From: Actinoplanes octamycinicus
Lineage (GTDB): Bacteria; Actinomycetota; Actinomycetes; Mycobacteriales; Micromonosporaceae
Direction of reading: 5' to 3'
DNA length: 64,000 nucleotides
Assembly: GCF_014205225.1 (NCBI RefSeq)
Contig: NZ_JACHNB010000001.1
Coordinates: 496,001-560,000, forward strand
Shown here: positions 34,665-43,653 of the stretch, in pieces
How the letters are laid out: each line of letters opens with the position of its first letter
Numbering within the stretch: position 1 is the stretch's first letter
Position numbers and translations under genes: made by a program
The notes under the pieces: model-generated
The model's input: only the letters and a program-made list of their open reading frames with translations
Databases searched by the model: none
Told to the model about the DNA's origin: nothing

Positions 34665-35542
34665 GCTCGGAGCCTACGTCGTCGAGTCACGAACGACATG
34701 CCGGAACGCGCGGATAACGCCGCACTCAGCAGCAGCGGGAAAAGACTGCCGGCCGTCTCGGGATCCTGTCGCGGCTGCGGCACGGGCGGGCCGGCGGCCG
34801 CCGTCGGATGCTCCTGGGCGAACTGTTTCCAGACGTCCGGAACATCGAGACTCTTGAATCGATCGGTGGGCCAGACGATCACGAAGGCGCGACCGATCAC
34901 GTTCTCGATCGGCACCGGACCCTGGCACCGCGCGTCCTGGGACACCGCGCGATGGTCACCCATCACGAACATCTGCCCGGCCGGGATGGTGATCTCGGCG
35001 AATTTCCGGCTGGTGCACTGACCGGCGATCGGCGGCTGGCTCAGGTCGGAGTTGAAGCCGTCGGCGATGTACGCCTCATCGATGCTCACCCCGTTCACCG
35101 TGATCCGGCCCTGGTCGTCGCAGCAGGCGACCTTGTCACCCGGAAGGCCGATCACCCGTTTGATGAAGTCCCGCTCCCCGGGGCGGCTGACGCCGACCAG
35201 GTCACCGATGGTCCGGCCGAGTTTCGCCCCGAACGTGTTGCTGACCGGCTCGGTGGTCTCCGGCGCCCAGTTGTCGGTGCCGCGGAACACCACGATCTCG
35301 CCGCGCAGCGGGTCGCGCATGTCGTAGACGACCTTGTTGACCAGCACCCGGTCCTTGAGCTCCAGGGTCTTCTGCATCGACCCGGAGGGGATGTAGAACG
35401 CCTGGACCAGGAAGGTACGGATGAGCACGGCCAGGCAGAACGCAACCACCAGCAGCAGCGGGAGCTCCTGCCAGAGGGGCATCTCCTTGCGCCGCAGCAC
35501 CGACCGTCGCCGGGCCGGACGATAGCCTTCCATCGGATCCAC
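34661..35542 (-). CDS. lepB: Signal peptidase I (first paralogue, with C-terminal extension)
   Basis: 293 residues from the GTG at 35542, which has AGGAG 9 nt upstream; the ATG at 35551 sits directly on the AGGAG and is less likely. The membrane anchor LPLLLVVAFCLAVLIRTFLVQAF precedes the catalytic Ser (IPSGSMQKTL) and Lys (FIKRVIGLPGD); VMGDHRAVSQDARC follows. The C-terminus adds a Pro-rich linker and a second hydrophobic stretch (SLFPLLLSAALSA) before a basic end, giving a possible second anchor. It is adjacent to a paralogue, as in other actinobacteria with multiple signal peptidases, downstream of rplS. Confidence 0.95.
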   Translation of the reverse strand: MDPMEGYRPARRRSVLRRKEMPLWQELPLLLVVAFCLAVLIRTFLVQAFYIPSGSMQKTLELKDRVLVNKVVYDMRDPLRGEIVVFRGTDNWAPETTEPVSNTFGAKLGRTIGDLVGVSRPGERDFIKRVIGLPGDKVACCDDQGRITVNGVSIDEAYIADGFNSDLSQPPIAGQCTSRKFAEITIPAGQMFVMGDHRAVSQDARCQGPVPIENVIGRAFVIVWPTDRFKSLDVPDVWKQFAQEHPTAAAGPPVPQPRQDPETAGSLFPLLLSAALSARSGMSFVTRRRRLRA

Positions 35543-35650
35543 GCTTCGCATCTCCTGACGCTTCCGGCCGAACCGCCCCCGGATACAGCACTACCGCCCG
35601 AGTTTCCCGGCTAGGGAAAGTTACGAGCGGTAGGACTGGAATGGTTCATC

Positions 35651-35694
35651 ATCCGGCACAGCCGTCAGCCTAGGCCCTCAAGGCTGTGCCGGAT
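35651..35694 (-). terminator. 13-bp inverted repeat between rplS and lepB
   Basis: ATCCGGCACAGCC (35651-35663) pairs perfectly with GGCTGTGCCGGAT (35682-35694) around an 18-nt loop, starting 9 bp after the rplS stop. There is no U-tract. It may end the rpsP-rplS operon or attenuate read-through into lepB. Confidence 0.6.
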
Positions 35695-35703
35695 CTGAGA
35701 GGC

Positions 35704-36060
35704 TCAGACGGACTGCTTCTCCCGCAGCTCCTTGATCTTGGCCTTCTTGCCACGGAGCTCACGCAGGTAGTAGAGCTTCGCGCGGCGGACGTCACCACGG
35801 GTGACGACCTCGATCTTGTCGATCGCCGGGCTGTTGAACGGGTAGGTCCGCTCCACGCCGACGCCGAAGCTGATCTTCCGGACCTTGAAGGTCTCGCGCA
35901 GGCCGGAGCCCTGACGGCCGATCACGACGCCCTGGAAGACCTGGACACGGGAACGGTTACCTTCGACGACCCGGGCGTACACCTTGAGCGTGTCACCGGC
36001 CCGGAAGTCCGGGATGTCGGTGCGCCGCGACTGGGCGTCGAGCTCGTCCAGCGTGTTCAT
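35704..36060 (-). CDS. rplS: 50S ribosomal protein L19
   Basis: 118 residues, family length. [41 protein letters not shown] and [27 protein letters not shown] are standard L19 features. It is separated from trmD by 125 bp that contain a small hairpin (CCCCACGGCGTGGGG near 36155-36169). It closes the rpsP-KH-rimM-trmD-rplS series. Confidence 0.98.
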   Translation of the reverse strand: MNTLDELDAQSRRTDIPDFRAGDTLKVYARVVEGNRSRVQVFQGVVIGRQGSGLRETFKVRKISFGVGVERTYPFNSPAIDKIEVVTRGDVRRAKLYYLRELRGKKAKIKELREKQSV

Positions 36061-36185
36061 CGCTGCATCCTCGTATAACTAGTGCTCACCGTGAGTTCGG
36101 TGACGCAGACGGGTACTGCTGACCCTCCACCACTTCAGAGGGCCCTCGTCCCACCCCACGGCGTGGGGCGAAGACGGCAACCTCC

Positions 36186-36950
36186 CTACTTTGCCACACC
36201 GGGTGGCGGGAGCTCCAATCCGGCCTCGGCCAGGGCCTTGCGGTCCTTCTTGTCGAGGTTCTCCGGCGGGTAGGCGGCGAACAGGTCCGGCCTGCGGGCC
36301 GCGGTCCGCACCAAGCTCTCGGTACGCCGCCAGCGCGCGATCCGCCCGTGGTCACCGGACCGGAGCACGTCCGGCACCTCCCGGTCCCGCCAGGCCGCCG
36401 GCTTGGTGTAGACCGGGGCCTCGAGCAGGCCGGCCGCGTGCGACTCCTCGGTCAGCGAGTCGGCGTTGCCGAGCACCCCGGGCAGCAGCCGGGTGATCGC
36501 CTCCATGATCACGATGACCGCGACCTCGCCACCGAACAGCACGTAGTCGCCGAGGGAGACCTCGCGCACCGGCATCCGGGACGCCGCGTCGTCGATCACC
36601 CGCTGGTCGATGCCCTCGTAGCGCCCGCAGGCGAAGACCAGGTGCGGCAGCGCGGCCAGCTGGTACGCGTCGGCCTGGGTGAACGGCTTGCCGACCGGGG
36701 ACGGGACGACCAGCGTCGCCTCCGGCGTGGCGACCGCGTCGAGCGCCTCACCCCACGGCTCGGGGCGCATCACCATGCCGGGACCGCCGCCGTACGGGCT
36801 GTCGTCCACCGTCCGGTGCACGTCGTAGGTCCAGGTGCGCAGGTCGTGCACGGTGAGATCGAGCGTCCCGGTGGTCCGCGCCTTGCCGATCAGGGAGAGG
36901 TCGAGCGGGGCGAAGTAGTCCGGGAAGATCGAGATGATGTCGACCTTCAC
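36186..36950 (-). CDS. trmD: tRNA (guanine37-N1)-methyltransferase
   Basis: 254 residues. A SPOUT-class enzyme that makes m1G37. [57 protein letters not shown] and [15 protein letters not shown] (the trefoil knot) are all present. The start overlaps the rimM stop (ATGA). Confidence 0.98.
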   Translation of the reverse strand: MKVDIISIFPDYFAPLDLSLIGKARTTGTLDLTVHDLRTWTYDVHRTVDDSPYGGGPGMVMRPEPWGEALDAVATPEATLVVPSPVGKPFTQADAYQLAALPHLVFACGRYEGIDQRVIDDAASRMPVREVSLGDYVLFGGEVAVIVIMEAITRLLPGVLGNADSLTEESHAAGLLEAPVYTKPAAWRDREVPDVLRSGDHGRIARWRRTESLVRTAARRPDLFAAYPPENLDKKDRKALAEAGLELPPPGVAK

Positions 36951-37516
36951 AGATCGAGGAGGCCTTCCGGGAGGTCCACGATCACCCGGCCGCCGGGAAG
37001 GTCGACGGTCGGCACGATCGCGGTGACGAACGGGATCAGCGCGGTCCCGCCACCGGACTTGGCCAGCACGATCAGGTCGGAGGACGGGGCGTGGTCGATC
37101 CGCTGCACGGTGCCCAGCGCGGTCCCGTCGAGCGACTCCACCCGCAGCCCGATCAGCTGATGGTCGTGGAACTCGTCCGGGTCCTCCGGGGGCGCCAGGT
37201 CGGCGCTGTCCACCTGGAGGAAGACGCCGCGCATCGCCTCGGCGACGTTGCGGTCGTGGATGCCCTCGAAGAGCGCGATGCCGCGGCCCTGATGCCAGCG
37301 GATCTGCTCGAGCTTGAGCTGCTGGGGAACTTCGAAACGGGTGCCGGGGGCGGGAGCGCCCGCCGGGCCGGCGGTCACCCGGCGGTCCCGGGGGACCTCC
37401 GTGGTGAACACCGACCCGACGGTGAAGCGTTCCTCGGGCTCATCGGTCCGCACGACGACCGAGACCTCGCCCCGGATGCCGTGCGGTTTGCCGATCTGGC
37501 CGACGACGAGCAGCAT
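36947..37516 (-). CDS. rimM: 16S rRNA processing protein RimM
   Basis: 189 residues. The N-terminal [28 protein letters not shown] and the C-terminal PRC-barrel ([19 protein letters not shown] ... [22 protein letters not shown]) match RimM, a 30S maturation factor that binds S19. A 15-20 residue insertion ([19 protein letters not shown]) lies between the strands. It is 3 bp from the KH gene and coupled to trmD. Confidence 0.96.
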   Translation of the reverse strand: MLLVVGQIGKPHGIRGEVSVVVRTDEPEERFTVGSVFTTEVPRDRRVTAGPAGAPAPGTRFEVPQQLKLEQIRWHQGRGIALFEGIHDRNVAEAMRGVFLQVDSADLAPPEDPDEFHDHQLIGLRVESLDGTALGTVQRIDHAPSSDLIVLAKSGGGTALIPFVTAIVPTVDLPGGRVIVDLPEGLLDL

Positions 37517-37519
37517 CGA

Positions 37520-37777
37520 TCAGTACGCGTCGACGATGTCGACGCGGATGCCGCGCCCACCGATCGACCCGATCACCTGACGCAGCGCCTTGGCCGTGCG
37601 CCCGCCGCGCCCGATGACCGTTCCCAGGTCCTCGGGGTGCACGCGGACCTCGAGCCGCTTGCCGCGGCGCGAGTCGACCAGACGGACCCGGACGTCGTCC
37701 GGGTTGTCGACGATGCCCTTGACGAGGTGCTCCAGCGCGGGCCGGAGCGCCCCGTCAGCTCGCGTCGGCGCCGGCAC
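37520..37777 (-). CDS. KH-domain RNA-binding protein (YlqC/KhpA-like)
   Basis: 85 residues. [21 protein letters not shown] and [19 protein letters not shown] form a single KH domain with the GxxG loop as GRGG. In other bacteria KhpA binds RNA with KhpB and influences cell division. The only reasonable start is the GTG at 37777, which makes a 23-bp overlap with rpsP. The order rpsP-KH-rimM-trmD is conserved in actinobacteria. Confidence 0.93.
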   Translation of the reverse strand: MPAPTRADGALRPALEHLVKGIVDNPDDVRVRLVDSRRGKRLEVRVHPEDLGTVIGRGGRTAKALRQVIGSIGGRGIRVDIVDAY

Positions 37778-38279
37778 CGGCCGGGTCCTCTGCCGTCTCG
37801 GCGACAGCCTCGCGGTTCGGCTCGGCCGGGTCCGCGGCCTTGGTCTGCGCCGGCTTGGCCTCGGCGGCCTCCGGAGCAGCGGCGACCTTCTCGGTCTTCG
37901 CCTTCTTCGGGGTGGCGGCCGGCTTGGTGTCGGCGAGCCCGGCGGCAGCCTTCGCCTCGGCCTCGTAGACCTCGGTGCGGCTCTGCTTGCTCGGCGCGAC
38001 CAGCAGCGGCGCCGGGGCCGGCAGGCCCTTGAACTTCTGCCAGTCGCCGGTCTTCTCCAGGATCCGCTGGACGGGCTCGCTCGGCTGCGCGCCGACGCCG
38101 AGCCAGTACTGCACGCGGTCGGACTTGACCTCGATCAGCGAGGGGTGTTCCTTCGGCTGGTAGATGCCGATGTACTCGATGGCGCGGCCGTCGCGCTTGG
38201 TGCGCGAGTCGGCGACGACGATGCGGTACTGCGGGTTGCGGATCTTGCCCATCCGCAGGAGCCGGATCTTAACGGCCAC
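37755..38279 (-). CDS. rpsP: 30S ribosomal protein S16 with long C-terminal extension
   Basis: 174 residues from the GTG at 38279, with AGGAG 10 nt upstream. Residues 1-85 are S16: [57 protein letters not shown]. The remaining 90 residues are an Ala/Lys/Pro/Glu-rich extension ([21 protein letters not shown]), likely disordered and acidic at the end. Actinobacterial S16 often has such a tail, but this one is about as long as the core. The 3' end overlaps the KH gene. Confidence 0.96.
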   Translation of the reverse strand: MAVKIRLLRMGKIRNPQYRIVVADSRTKRDGRAIEYIGIYQPKEHPSLIEVKSDRVQYWLGVGAQPSEPVQRILEKTGDWQKFKGLPAPAPLLVAPSKQSRTEVYEAEAKAAAGLADTKPAATPKKAKTEKVAAAPEAAEAKPAQTKAADPAEPNREAVAETAEDPAGAGADAS

Positions 38280-38413
38280 GGTGTATTCGCTCCTGGTGAC
38301 TGCGTGGGTGAGCCGACCGGAACCCGCGTGGGGATGCGGGGCCGATGCCTCGTGGATTGGCGGTGCGTGCGGGGTTAGAGGGCGCCACACGACATGCCGG
38401 ATACCAACAAGCC

Positions 38414-38444
38414 ATTCTGCCAGACCGGAAGCCCGGAAGCCCAA
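38414..38444 (-). promoter_or_regulatory. Possible promoter of the rpsP operon
   Basis: On the minus strand TTGGGC (38439-38444) and CAGAAT (38414-38419) resemble -35 and -10 hexamers but are 19 bp apart. They lie 135 bp above rpsP, in the gap after the DUF402 gene (stop at 38454). Confidence 0.3.
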
Positions 38445-38453
38445 CCGGCCCCG

Positions 38454-39116
38454 CTATGTCCTTGCCAGCACCGGGCGGTCCCAGCCGGCCGGCAGCTCGG
38501 CCGGCGCCGTCCAGGCCGGATCCGGGCGGAAATCGGTCCAGGTGCCGTCGAACGGGAACTCCCCCGCCTCGACCTTCTTGATCACCCGGCGGCCCTCCGC
38601 CCAGACCTCGGCCTCGTCCCGCACCCAGTAGTGCTCGGGCGCGGCCAGCCGCTCGGCGAACTCGTCCTCGTCCTTCCACCGCCAGCTCCGGTCCGGCGCC
38701 ACCACGATGTCCAGGTCCTGGTCGGTCACGTCGATCCCGGCGACGTCGCCGTCGTCCCAGCGGACCGCCGACTCCTCCAGGTTCACGTACCAGTTGGTGA
38801 AGTCGCCCCGATCGTCGCGGAACCACCAGACGGAGTGGTTCGCCCCGGGCGGGAACAGGCGCAGCACGCCCGGCCCCCGCCACGTCGCCGACCGGGGCGC
38901 CTTCTCGACGGTCGCCCAGTCGAGGAACGACGGCATGTCCCGGGAGAACCGCCCGTCCAGCGCGGTCTCCACCGCGATGGTGGAGCCGCGGGCCACCCAG
39001 ATGAGCAGCCCGCGCTCGTCGTCCGAGACCACCCGGCCGGGGTGCACGAAGGCGATCCGGTCGCGGTGGGTGTCGCGGTGCAGGATCAAGCGGCCCGGCT
39101 CGAAGTTCACGCTCAA
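38454..39116 (-). CDS. DUF402 domain-containing protein
   Basis: 220 residues. SFLDWATVEKAPRSATWRGPGVLRLF, VWWFRDDRGDFTNWYVNLEESAVRWDDG and IDVTDQDLDIVVAPDRSWRWKDEDEFAERL define the DUF402/FomD-like fold, whose members include nucleotide-phosphate hydrolases with metal-binding Asp/Glu residues. The C-terminal 50 residues add a helix and a Pro-rich end (FPFDGTWTDFRPDPAW). The substrate is unknown. It is 36 bp downstream of proS on the same strand. Confidence 0.88.
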   Translation of the reverse strand: MSVNFEPGRLILHRDTHRDRIAFVHPGRVVSDDERGLLIWVARGSTIAVETALDGRFSRDMPSFLDWATVEKAPRSATWRGPGVLRLFPPGANHSVWWFRDDRGDFTNWYVNLEESAVRWDDGDVAGIDVTDQDLDIVVAPDRSWRWKDEDEFAERLAAPEHYWVRDEAEVWAEGRRVIKKVEAGEFPFDGTWTDFRPDPAWTAPAELPAGWDRPVLART

Positions 39117-39152
39117 AAAACGATCGTCCTTCTGTTTCCGCCGCGGATCAGC

Positions 39153-40559
39153 TCAGTAGGAACGCCCCAGGTAGGCGACCAGGCCCGGCTCCTCGTCCGA
39201 CTCCGGCATCGAACCGTCCTCGCGGGTGAGGCAGCGGACCGTGACGGCCTTGCCGTTGGCCTCCTTCTCACCGGCCTCGCCGACCGCCGACCACGGCACC
39301 CGGGCCCAGCCGGTCTGCGACGCCTCGATCGCCTCGCCCAGCGTCTTCACCTCGACGGTCCGCTCCACCCGGAACGCCAGCGCGTCGTCGTAGAGCCGCT
39401 GCTGGTCGGCCTTGAGCGCGGCGACCACCGCGGTGGCCACCTCGGCGAGCGCGACCGGCGACTTCGAGCCGTCCACCCGGCGGGCCACCACGGCGTTGCC
39501 GTTGGCCAGGTCGCGCGGACCGACCTCGACGCGGATCGGGATGCCCTGCAGCTCGGCGTCGACCGCCCGGCGGCCGAAGGGGATGTCACTGCGGTCGTCG
39601 AGCTTCACCCGTACGCCGGCTGTCTTGAGATCTGCCTGGAGCTGGGCCGCCGCCTCCGCGACCCCCTCGCCTGCCTTGACCACCATGATCTGCACCTGGA
39701 TCGGCGCCAGCCGCGGCGGCAGCCGCAGGCCGTTGTCGTCGCCGTGCACCATGATCAGGCCGCCCAGCATCCGGGTCGAGGTGCCCCACGACGTGGTCCA
39801 GGCGTGCTCGACGGTGCGCTCGGCCGACGAGTAGGTGATGTCGAACGCCTTCGCGAAGTTCTGCCCCAGCTCGTGCGAGGTGCCCATCTGCAGCGCCTTG
39901 CCGTCGCGCATCATGGCCTCGACGGTCATCGTGTTGGTCGCGCCGGCGAACCGCTCACCCTTGGTCTTGCGGCCGGGCACCACCGGGATGGCCAGCATCT
40001 CGGTCATGAACGCCTCGTAGACGTTCTTGTGGATGTCCCGCGCGTGGTCCCGGGCGTCCTGCTCGGTGGCGTGCGCGGTGTGCCCCTCCTGCCAGAGGAA
40101 CTCGGTGGTCCGCAGGAAGGTCCGCGGCCGCAGCTCCCAGCGCACCACGTTCGCCCACTGGTTCAACAGCAGGGGCAGGTCACGGTACGAGTCGACCCAC
40201 TTGGCCATGAACTCGCCGATCACCGTCTCGCTGGTCGGGCGGACCACCAGCGGCTCGGCGAGCTCCTTGCCGCCGGCATGGGTGACCACGGCCAGCTCCG
40301 GCGAGAAGCCCTCCACGTGGTCGGCCTCGCGGCGCAGGTAGTTCTCCGGGATGAAGAGCGGGAAGTACGCGTTCTGAACGCCCTGCTCCTTGATCCGGGC
40401 GTCCATGTCGGCCTGCATGCGCTCCCAGATCGCGTAGCCGACCGGCCGGATCACCATCGTGCCGCGCACCGGGCCGTTGTCGGCGAGCTGCGCCTTGGCG
40501 ATGAGGTCCTGATACCAGCGGGGGAAGTCCTCCGCACGGGGAGTGAGCACGCGAGCCAT
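39153..40559 (-). CDS. proS: Prolyl-tRNA synthetase, short (archaeal/eukaryote-like) type
   Basis: 468 residues from the ATG at 40559. Class II synthetase without the YbaK editing insertion. Motif 2 is VVRWELRPRTFLRTTEFLWQEGHTAHAT; LVVRPTSETVIGEFMAKW and FAGATNTMTVEAMMRDGKALQMGTSH are family signatures. The anticodon-binding domain (PIQVQIMVVKAGEG) follows, and the protein ends in -GRSY with a C-terminal Tyr, as in this type. It is divergent from the sigma factor gene. Confidence 0.96.
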   Translation of the reverse strand: MARVLTPRAEDFPRWYQDLIAKAQLADNGPVRGTMVIRPVGYAIWERMQADMDARIKEQGVQNAYFPLFIPENYLRREADHVEGFSPELAVVTHAGGKELAEPLVVRPTSETVIGEFMAKWVDSYRDLPLLLNQWANVVRWELRPRTFLRTTEFLWQEGHTAHATEQDARDHARDIHKNVYEAFMTEMLAIPVVPGRKTKGERFAGATNTMTVEAMMRDGKALQMGTSHELGQNFAKAFDITYSSAERTVEHAWTTSWGTSTRMLGGLIMVHGDDNGLRLPPRLAPIQVQIMVVKAGEGVAEAAAQLQADLKTAGVRVKLDDRSDIPFGRRAVDAELQGIPIRVEVGPRDLANGNAVVARRVDGSKSPVALAEVATAVVAALKADQQRLYDDALAFRVERTVEVKTLGEAIEASQTGWARVPWSAVGEAGEKEANGKAVTVRCLTREDGSMPESDEEPGLVAYLGRSY

Positions 40560-40642
40560 GAGGACGCATCCTAGTCGCGACCGGGCCGCAACCCGCCGGG
40601 TGGGCATCCCGTGTCCCTCAACGGAGACGAACGGGGTGATGG

Positions 40643-41146
40643 ATGGACTTCGACGGGTTCTACCGGGACACCTCCCGGCGTCTGATGCGGTACGCCTACG
40701 GCCTGACCGGCGACCCCGGTGAGGCGCAGGACCTGGTGCAGGAGGCCTACGCCCGGGCCTGGCAGCGCTGGCGGCACGTCTCGGGTTACCAGGATCCGGA
40801 GGCCTGGCTGCGGCTCGTGGTGAACCGGCTGGCCACCGACCGGTGGCGCCGGTTGTTCGTCCGGCGGGACCGGGCCGCGGCCGAGCCGCCCCGGCCGCCG
40901 GTCGCGCCGCCCTCGGAGAACACCGTGCTGCTGGTCCGGGCCCTGCGCACGCTGCCGGCGGCGCACCGCAACGCGCTCGCCCTGCACTACCTGCTGGACC
41001 GGTCGGTCGCCGAGATCGCCGCGGAGACCGGCGCGTCGATCGGCACCGTCAAGTCCTGGCTGTCCCGCGGCCGGACCGGCCTCGCCACGGCGCTCGGCTC
41101 GCTGGAACCCACGCTGCTCCCGGAGGGGACGACCGATGCCCACTGA
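40643..41146 (+). CDS. SigE-family ECF RNA polymerase sigma factor
   Basis: 167 residues. Region 2: FDGFYRDTSRRLMRYAYGLTGDPGEAQDLVQEAYARAWQRW, with W-R near the end as in the actinobacterial SigE-like (SigE50) group. Region 4: LRTLPAAHRNALALHYLLDRSVAEIAAETGASIGTVKSWLSRGR. No extra C-terminal domain is present. It overlaps the next gene by 11 bp; that product has one membrane helix, suggesting a sigma/anti-sigma-like pair. The signal sensed is unknown. Confidence 0.92.
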   Translation: MDFDGFYRDTSRRLMRYAYGLTGDPGEAQDLVQEAYARAWQRWRHVSGYQDPEAWLRLVVNRLATDRWRRLFVRRDRAAAEPPRPPVAPPSENTVLLVRALRTLPAAHRNALALHYLLDRSVAEIAAETGASIGTVKSWLSRGRTGLATALGSLEPTLLPEGTTDAH

Positions 41147-42491
41147 CCTCGACGAGCTGTTCACAGCACTCGGCCGGCAGGCCGACGCGATCCCGATCGC
41201 CCCCGCCGAACTGGCCCGCCGCCGCGGGCGGCGGCGCAGCCGGAACCAGGCGGCGATCGCCGCCGCGGTCGCGGTGTGCCTGGTCGCCGGCGGAATCGCC
41301 GGCCTGCTGCACCGGCCCGGCCGGCACGCGACGCCGGCCGTGTCCCCGTCGGCCCGGGCGCTGACCCCGGTCGGCGCGCCGATCTGGCTCGGCGGCACGC
41401 TGGCGGCGGACACCTCGGCGGTGGCCGGCGGCCGGGCCTTCACCGAGTGGCAGACCGCCGACGGCACGATCCACCTGCTCGCGGCCGACCTGACGACCGG
41501 CGCCGGGGTGTGGACCGCGCAGCGCCCGGGCAAGCCCGGCGAGCTGTCCAGCCTGTGGGCGGTGAGCCAGACGGTGATGCTCTCCAGCGAGTCGACGGTG
41601 AGCGTCTACGACGCGGCCGACGGCCGGGTGCGCTGGGAGCTGCCGGTGGCCGGGAACGACCGGGTGCTGCCGCACGAGCGAGGGCTGATCCGGCTGTCCG
41701 GGACCGGGCAGACCGCCCTGTACGACTGGCGCAGCGGCAAACGGCAGTGGTCGCTGGACGGCCTCGGCGACGGGCCGGTGGCGGCGATCGTCACGCGCAC
41801 CGAGGGCCAGCGGATGATGGATGTCCGCACCGACGACCGGCTGGTCCAGGTCAGCCGCGCCGGTCAGGTCCGGGTGGTGAGCGTCGGCACCGGCACGGTG
41901 ACCCGGAGCCTGACCGTCCCGCCGCCGGCCGAGCGCGGGATGACGATCGCCTACCAGGGGTGGCTGATCACCCAGGAGGCCGCCGGCCGGGCGTACCGGG
42001 TGCGGGCCACCGATCTCGGCTCCGGCGCCTCGGCCGTGGTGTTCACCGCGCCGGCCGGCAACGAGCTGCACTCGGTCGACATGTTCCGGGAGCGGTTGTT
42101 CCTGCTGGACGGGAGCCCCACCGGGACCCGGGTGGTCACGGTCGACCCGCGGCAGGGCCGGCAGCTCGGGGAGTTCCCCACCGCGGACCGGGTGAACGGG
42201 CTCGCCGCGTCCGACCGGCGCGTGCTGGCCGGCGGGCAGGGGATCACCGAGCTCTACGACGAGAACGGGCGGTCGCTCTACCGGGCGCCGGACGCCGACA
42301 TCCACTGGCTCACCCCGGAGACCCTGCTACGGGTCACGGCGAGCGGCACGGTGGAACGGATCCGGGTCGCGGACGGCCGCGTCGAGCCGCTCGGCGAGAT
42401 CCCGTTGCAGCTCGGCGAGTGCGCCTTCACCACGGACCGGCTGGCCTGCCCGGTCGCCGACGGGCTGCGGATCTGGAGCCTCACCGGATAG
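41136..42491 (+). CDS. Membrane-anchored PQQ-like beta-propeller protein (possible anti-sigma partner)
   Basis: 451 residues. Residues 1-37 are cytoplasmic (DLDELFTALGRQADAIPIAP, then RRRGRRRSRNQ). One membrane helix occupies 38-58 (AAIAAAVAVCLVAGGIAGLL). Residues 75-451 form an extracytoplasmic beta-propeller with repeated blades such as VYDAADGRVRWELPVAG, YDWRSGKRQWSLDGLG and ITELYDENGRSLYRAP. Two Cys in the last blade (GECAFTTDRLACPVA) may pair. Overlap with the sigma gene and the short cytoplasmic helix fit an anti-sigma-like role, but no classical ZAS motif is present. This is inference from position. Confidence 0.75.
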   Translation: MPTDLDELFTALGRQADAIPIAPAELARRRGRRRSRNQAAIAAAVAVCLVAGGIAGLLHRPGRHATPAVSPSARALTPVGAPIWLGGTLAADTSAVAGGRAFTEWQTADGTIHLLAADLTTGAGVWTAQRPGKPGELSSLWAVSQTVMLSSESTVSVYDAADGRVRWELPVAGNDRVLPHERGLIRLSGTGQTALYDWRSGKRQWSLDGLGDGPVAAIVTRTEGQRMMDVRTDDRLVQVSRAGQVRVVSVGTGTVTRSLTVPPPAERGMTIAYQGWLITQEAAGRAYRVRATDLGSGASAVVFTAPAGNELHSVDMFRERLFLLDGSPTGTRVVTVDPRQGRQLGEFPTADRVNGLAASDRRVLAGGQGITELYDENGRSLYRAPDADIHWLTPETLLRVTASGTVERIRVADGRVEPLGEIPLQLGECAFTTDRLACPVADGLRIWSLTG

Positions 42492-42496
42492 CGGCC

Positions 42497-42559
42497 CGCG
42501 GCTCGGTCCCAGCGGACCGCGGCTCGGCTTCAGCGGACCGCGGCTCGGTCTCAGCGGAT
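42497..42559. repeat. Three tandem 21-bp repeats
   Basis: Copies at 42497, 42518 and 42539 share CGCGGCTCGG and CAGCGGA. They lie between the propeller gene stop and the convergent amidohydrolase; the last copy runs 9 bp into the amidohydrolase stop region. Confidence 0.9.
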
Positions 42560-43627
42560 GACGGCGCCTCGCAGCACGATCCGGCGGGGCGCCTTCACCA
42601 CGCGCAGGTCGGCGCGCGGGTCGGCGTCGTAGACCACCAGGTCGGCCAGCCCGCCCTCGACCAGCCCCGGGAAGCCCAGCCACTCCCGGGCCCGCCAGGA
42701 CGCGGCGGCCAGCACGTCGGCTGCCGGGATACCGGCCTCGTGCAGGTAGAGCATCTCCTCGGCGGCCAGCCCGTGCCGGATCCCCCCGCCCGCGTCGGTG
42801 CCCACGTAGATCGGCACGCCGGCCTCGTGCGCGGCCAGCACCACCTCGGGGAAGTTGTCGCGCAGGGCGATCATGTGGTCGGCGTACCCGGCGAACTTCT
42901 CCCGGGCCTGGTCGGCGATCTTCCCGAACGTCCTAATGTTGATCATCGTGGGCACCAGGGCGGTCCCCCGCCGGGCCATCTCGTCGATCAGCTCCAGGGA
43001 CAGGCCGGTGCCGTGCTCCACCGAGTCCACCCCGGCCCGCACCATGATCTCCACGCCCTCCTCGGAGAACGTGTGCACCGCGGCCCGGGCGCCGGCCGCG
43101 TGCGCCGCCTCGACCGCCGCCGCCATGGTCGCCGCGTCCCAGCTCGGGGCCAGGTCGCCGACCTCCCGGTCGATCCAGTCGCCGACCAGCTTCACCCAGC
43201 CGGTCCCGGCCTTGGCCTGCGCGGTCACCGCGGCCGCGACCTCCTCGGCGGCCACCTCCACGCCGATGTCCCGCAGATAGCGGCGCGGGGCCGCGACGTG
43301 CCGCCCGGCGCGGGCGAGGCGGGGCACTCCCGGTTCGTCATCCAATTCGGGGTACGGGTACGGCGAGCCGGCGTCGCGCAACGCCAGCACCCCGGCGTCC
43401 CGGTCGATCGCCGCCAGCTCGCGAGCCTGGTCGAGCCCGCTGATCGGCTTCGCCCCGTAGGCGATCCCGAGGTGACAGTGCGCGTCCACCAGCCCGGGCA
43501 CGATCCACCCGCCGTCACTGATCGTCTCGGCCTCGGCCACCGGCTCGAACGTGACCCGATCCCCGACCAGCCAGAGGTCCCGCACTTCGCCGTCCGGCAG
43601 AACCGCCCCACGCACATGCAACGCCAT
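42551..43627 (-). CDS. Amidohydrolase family protein
   Basis: 358 residues. The metal-site HxH is GLVDAHCHLG near residue 50. TGWVKLVGDW carries the bridging lysine position. AAVHTFSEEGVEIMVRAGVDSVEHGTGL supplies two further His, and VPIYVGTDAGGGIRHGLAAEEM the final Asp. The small beta-sandwich is formed by both ends (MALHVRGAVLPDG ... ADLVVYDADPRADLRVV). This resembles imidazolonepropionase/prolidase-like amidohydrolases of unknown substrate. It is monocistronic as far as can be seen. Confidence 0.9.
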   Translation of the reverse strand: MALHVRGAVLPDGEVRDLWLVGDRVTFEPVAEAETISDGGWIVPGLVDAHCHLGIAYGAKPISGLDQARELAAIDRDAGVLALRDAGSPYPYPELDDEPGVPRLARAGRHVAAPRRYLRDIGVEVAAEEVAAAVTAQAKAGTGWVKLVGDWIDREVGDLAPSWDAATMAAAVEAAHAAGARAAVHTFSEEGVEIMVRAGVDSVEHGTGLSLELIDEMARRGTALVPTMINIRTFGKIADQAREKFAGYADHMIALRDNFPEVVLAAHEAGVPIYVGTDAGGGIRHGLAAEEMLYLHEAGIPAADVLAAASWRAREWLGFPGLVEGGLADLVVYDADPRADLRVVKAPRRIVLRGAVIR

Positions 43628-43653
43628 GGGAACAGTCCTACCGGATCAGCACC

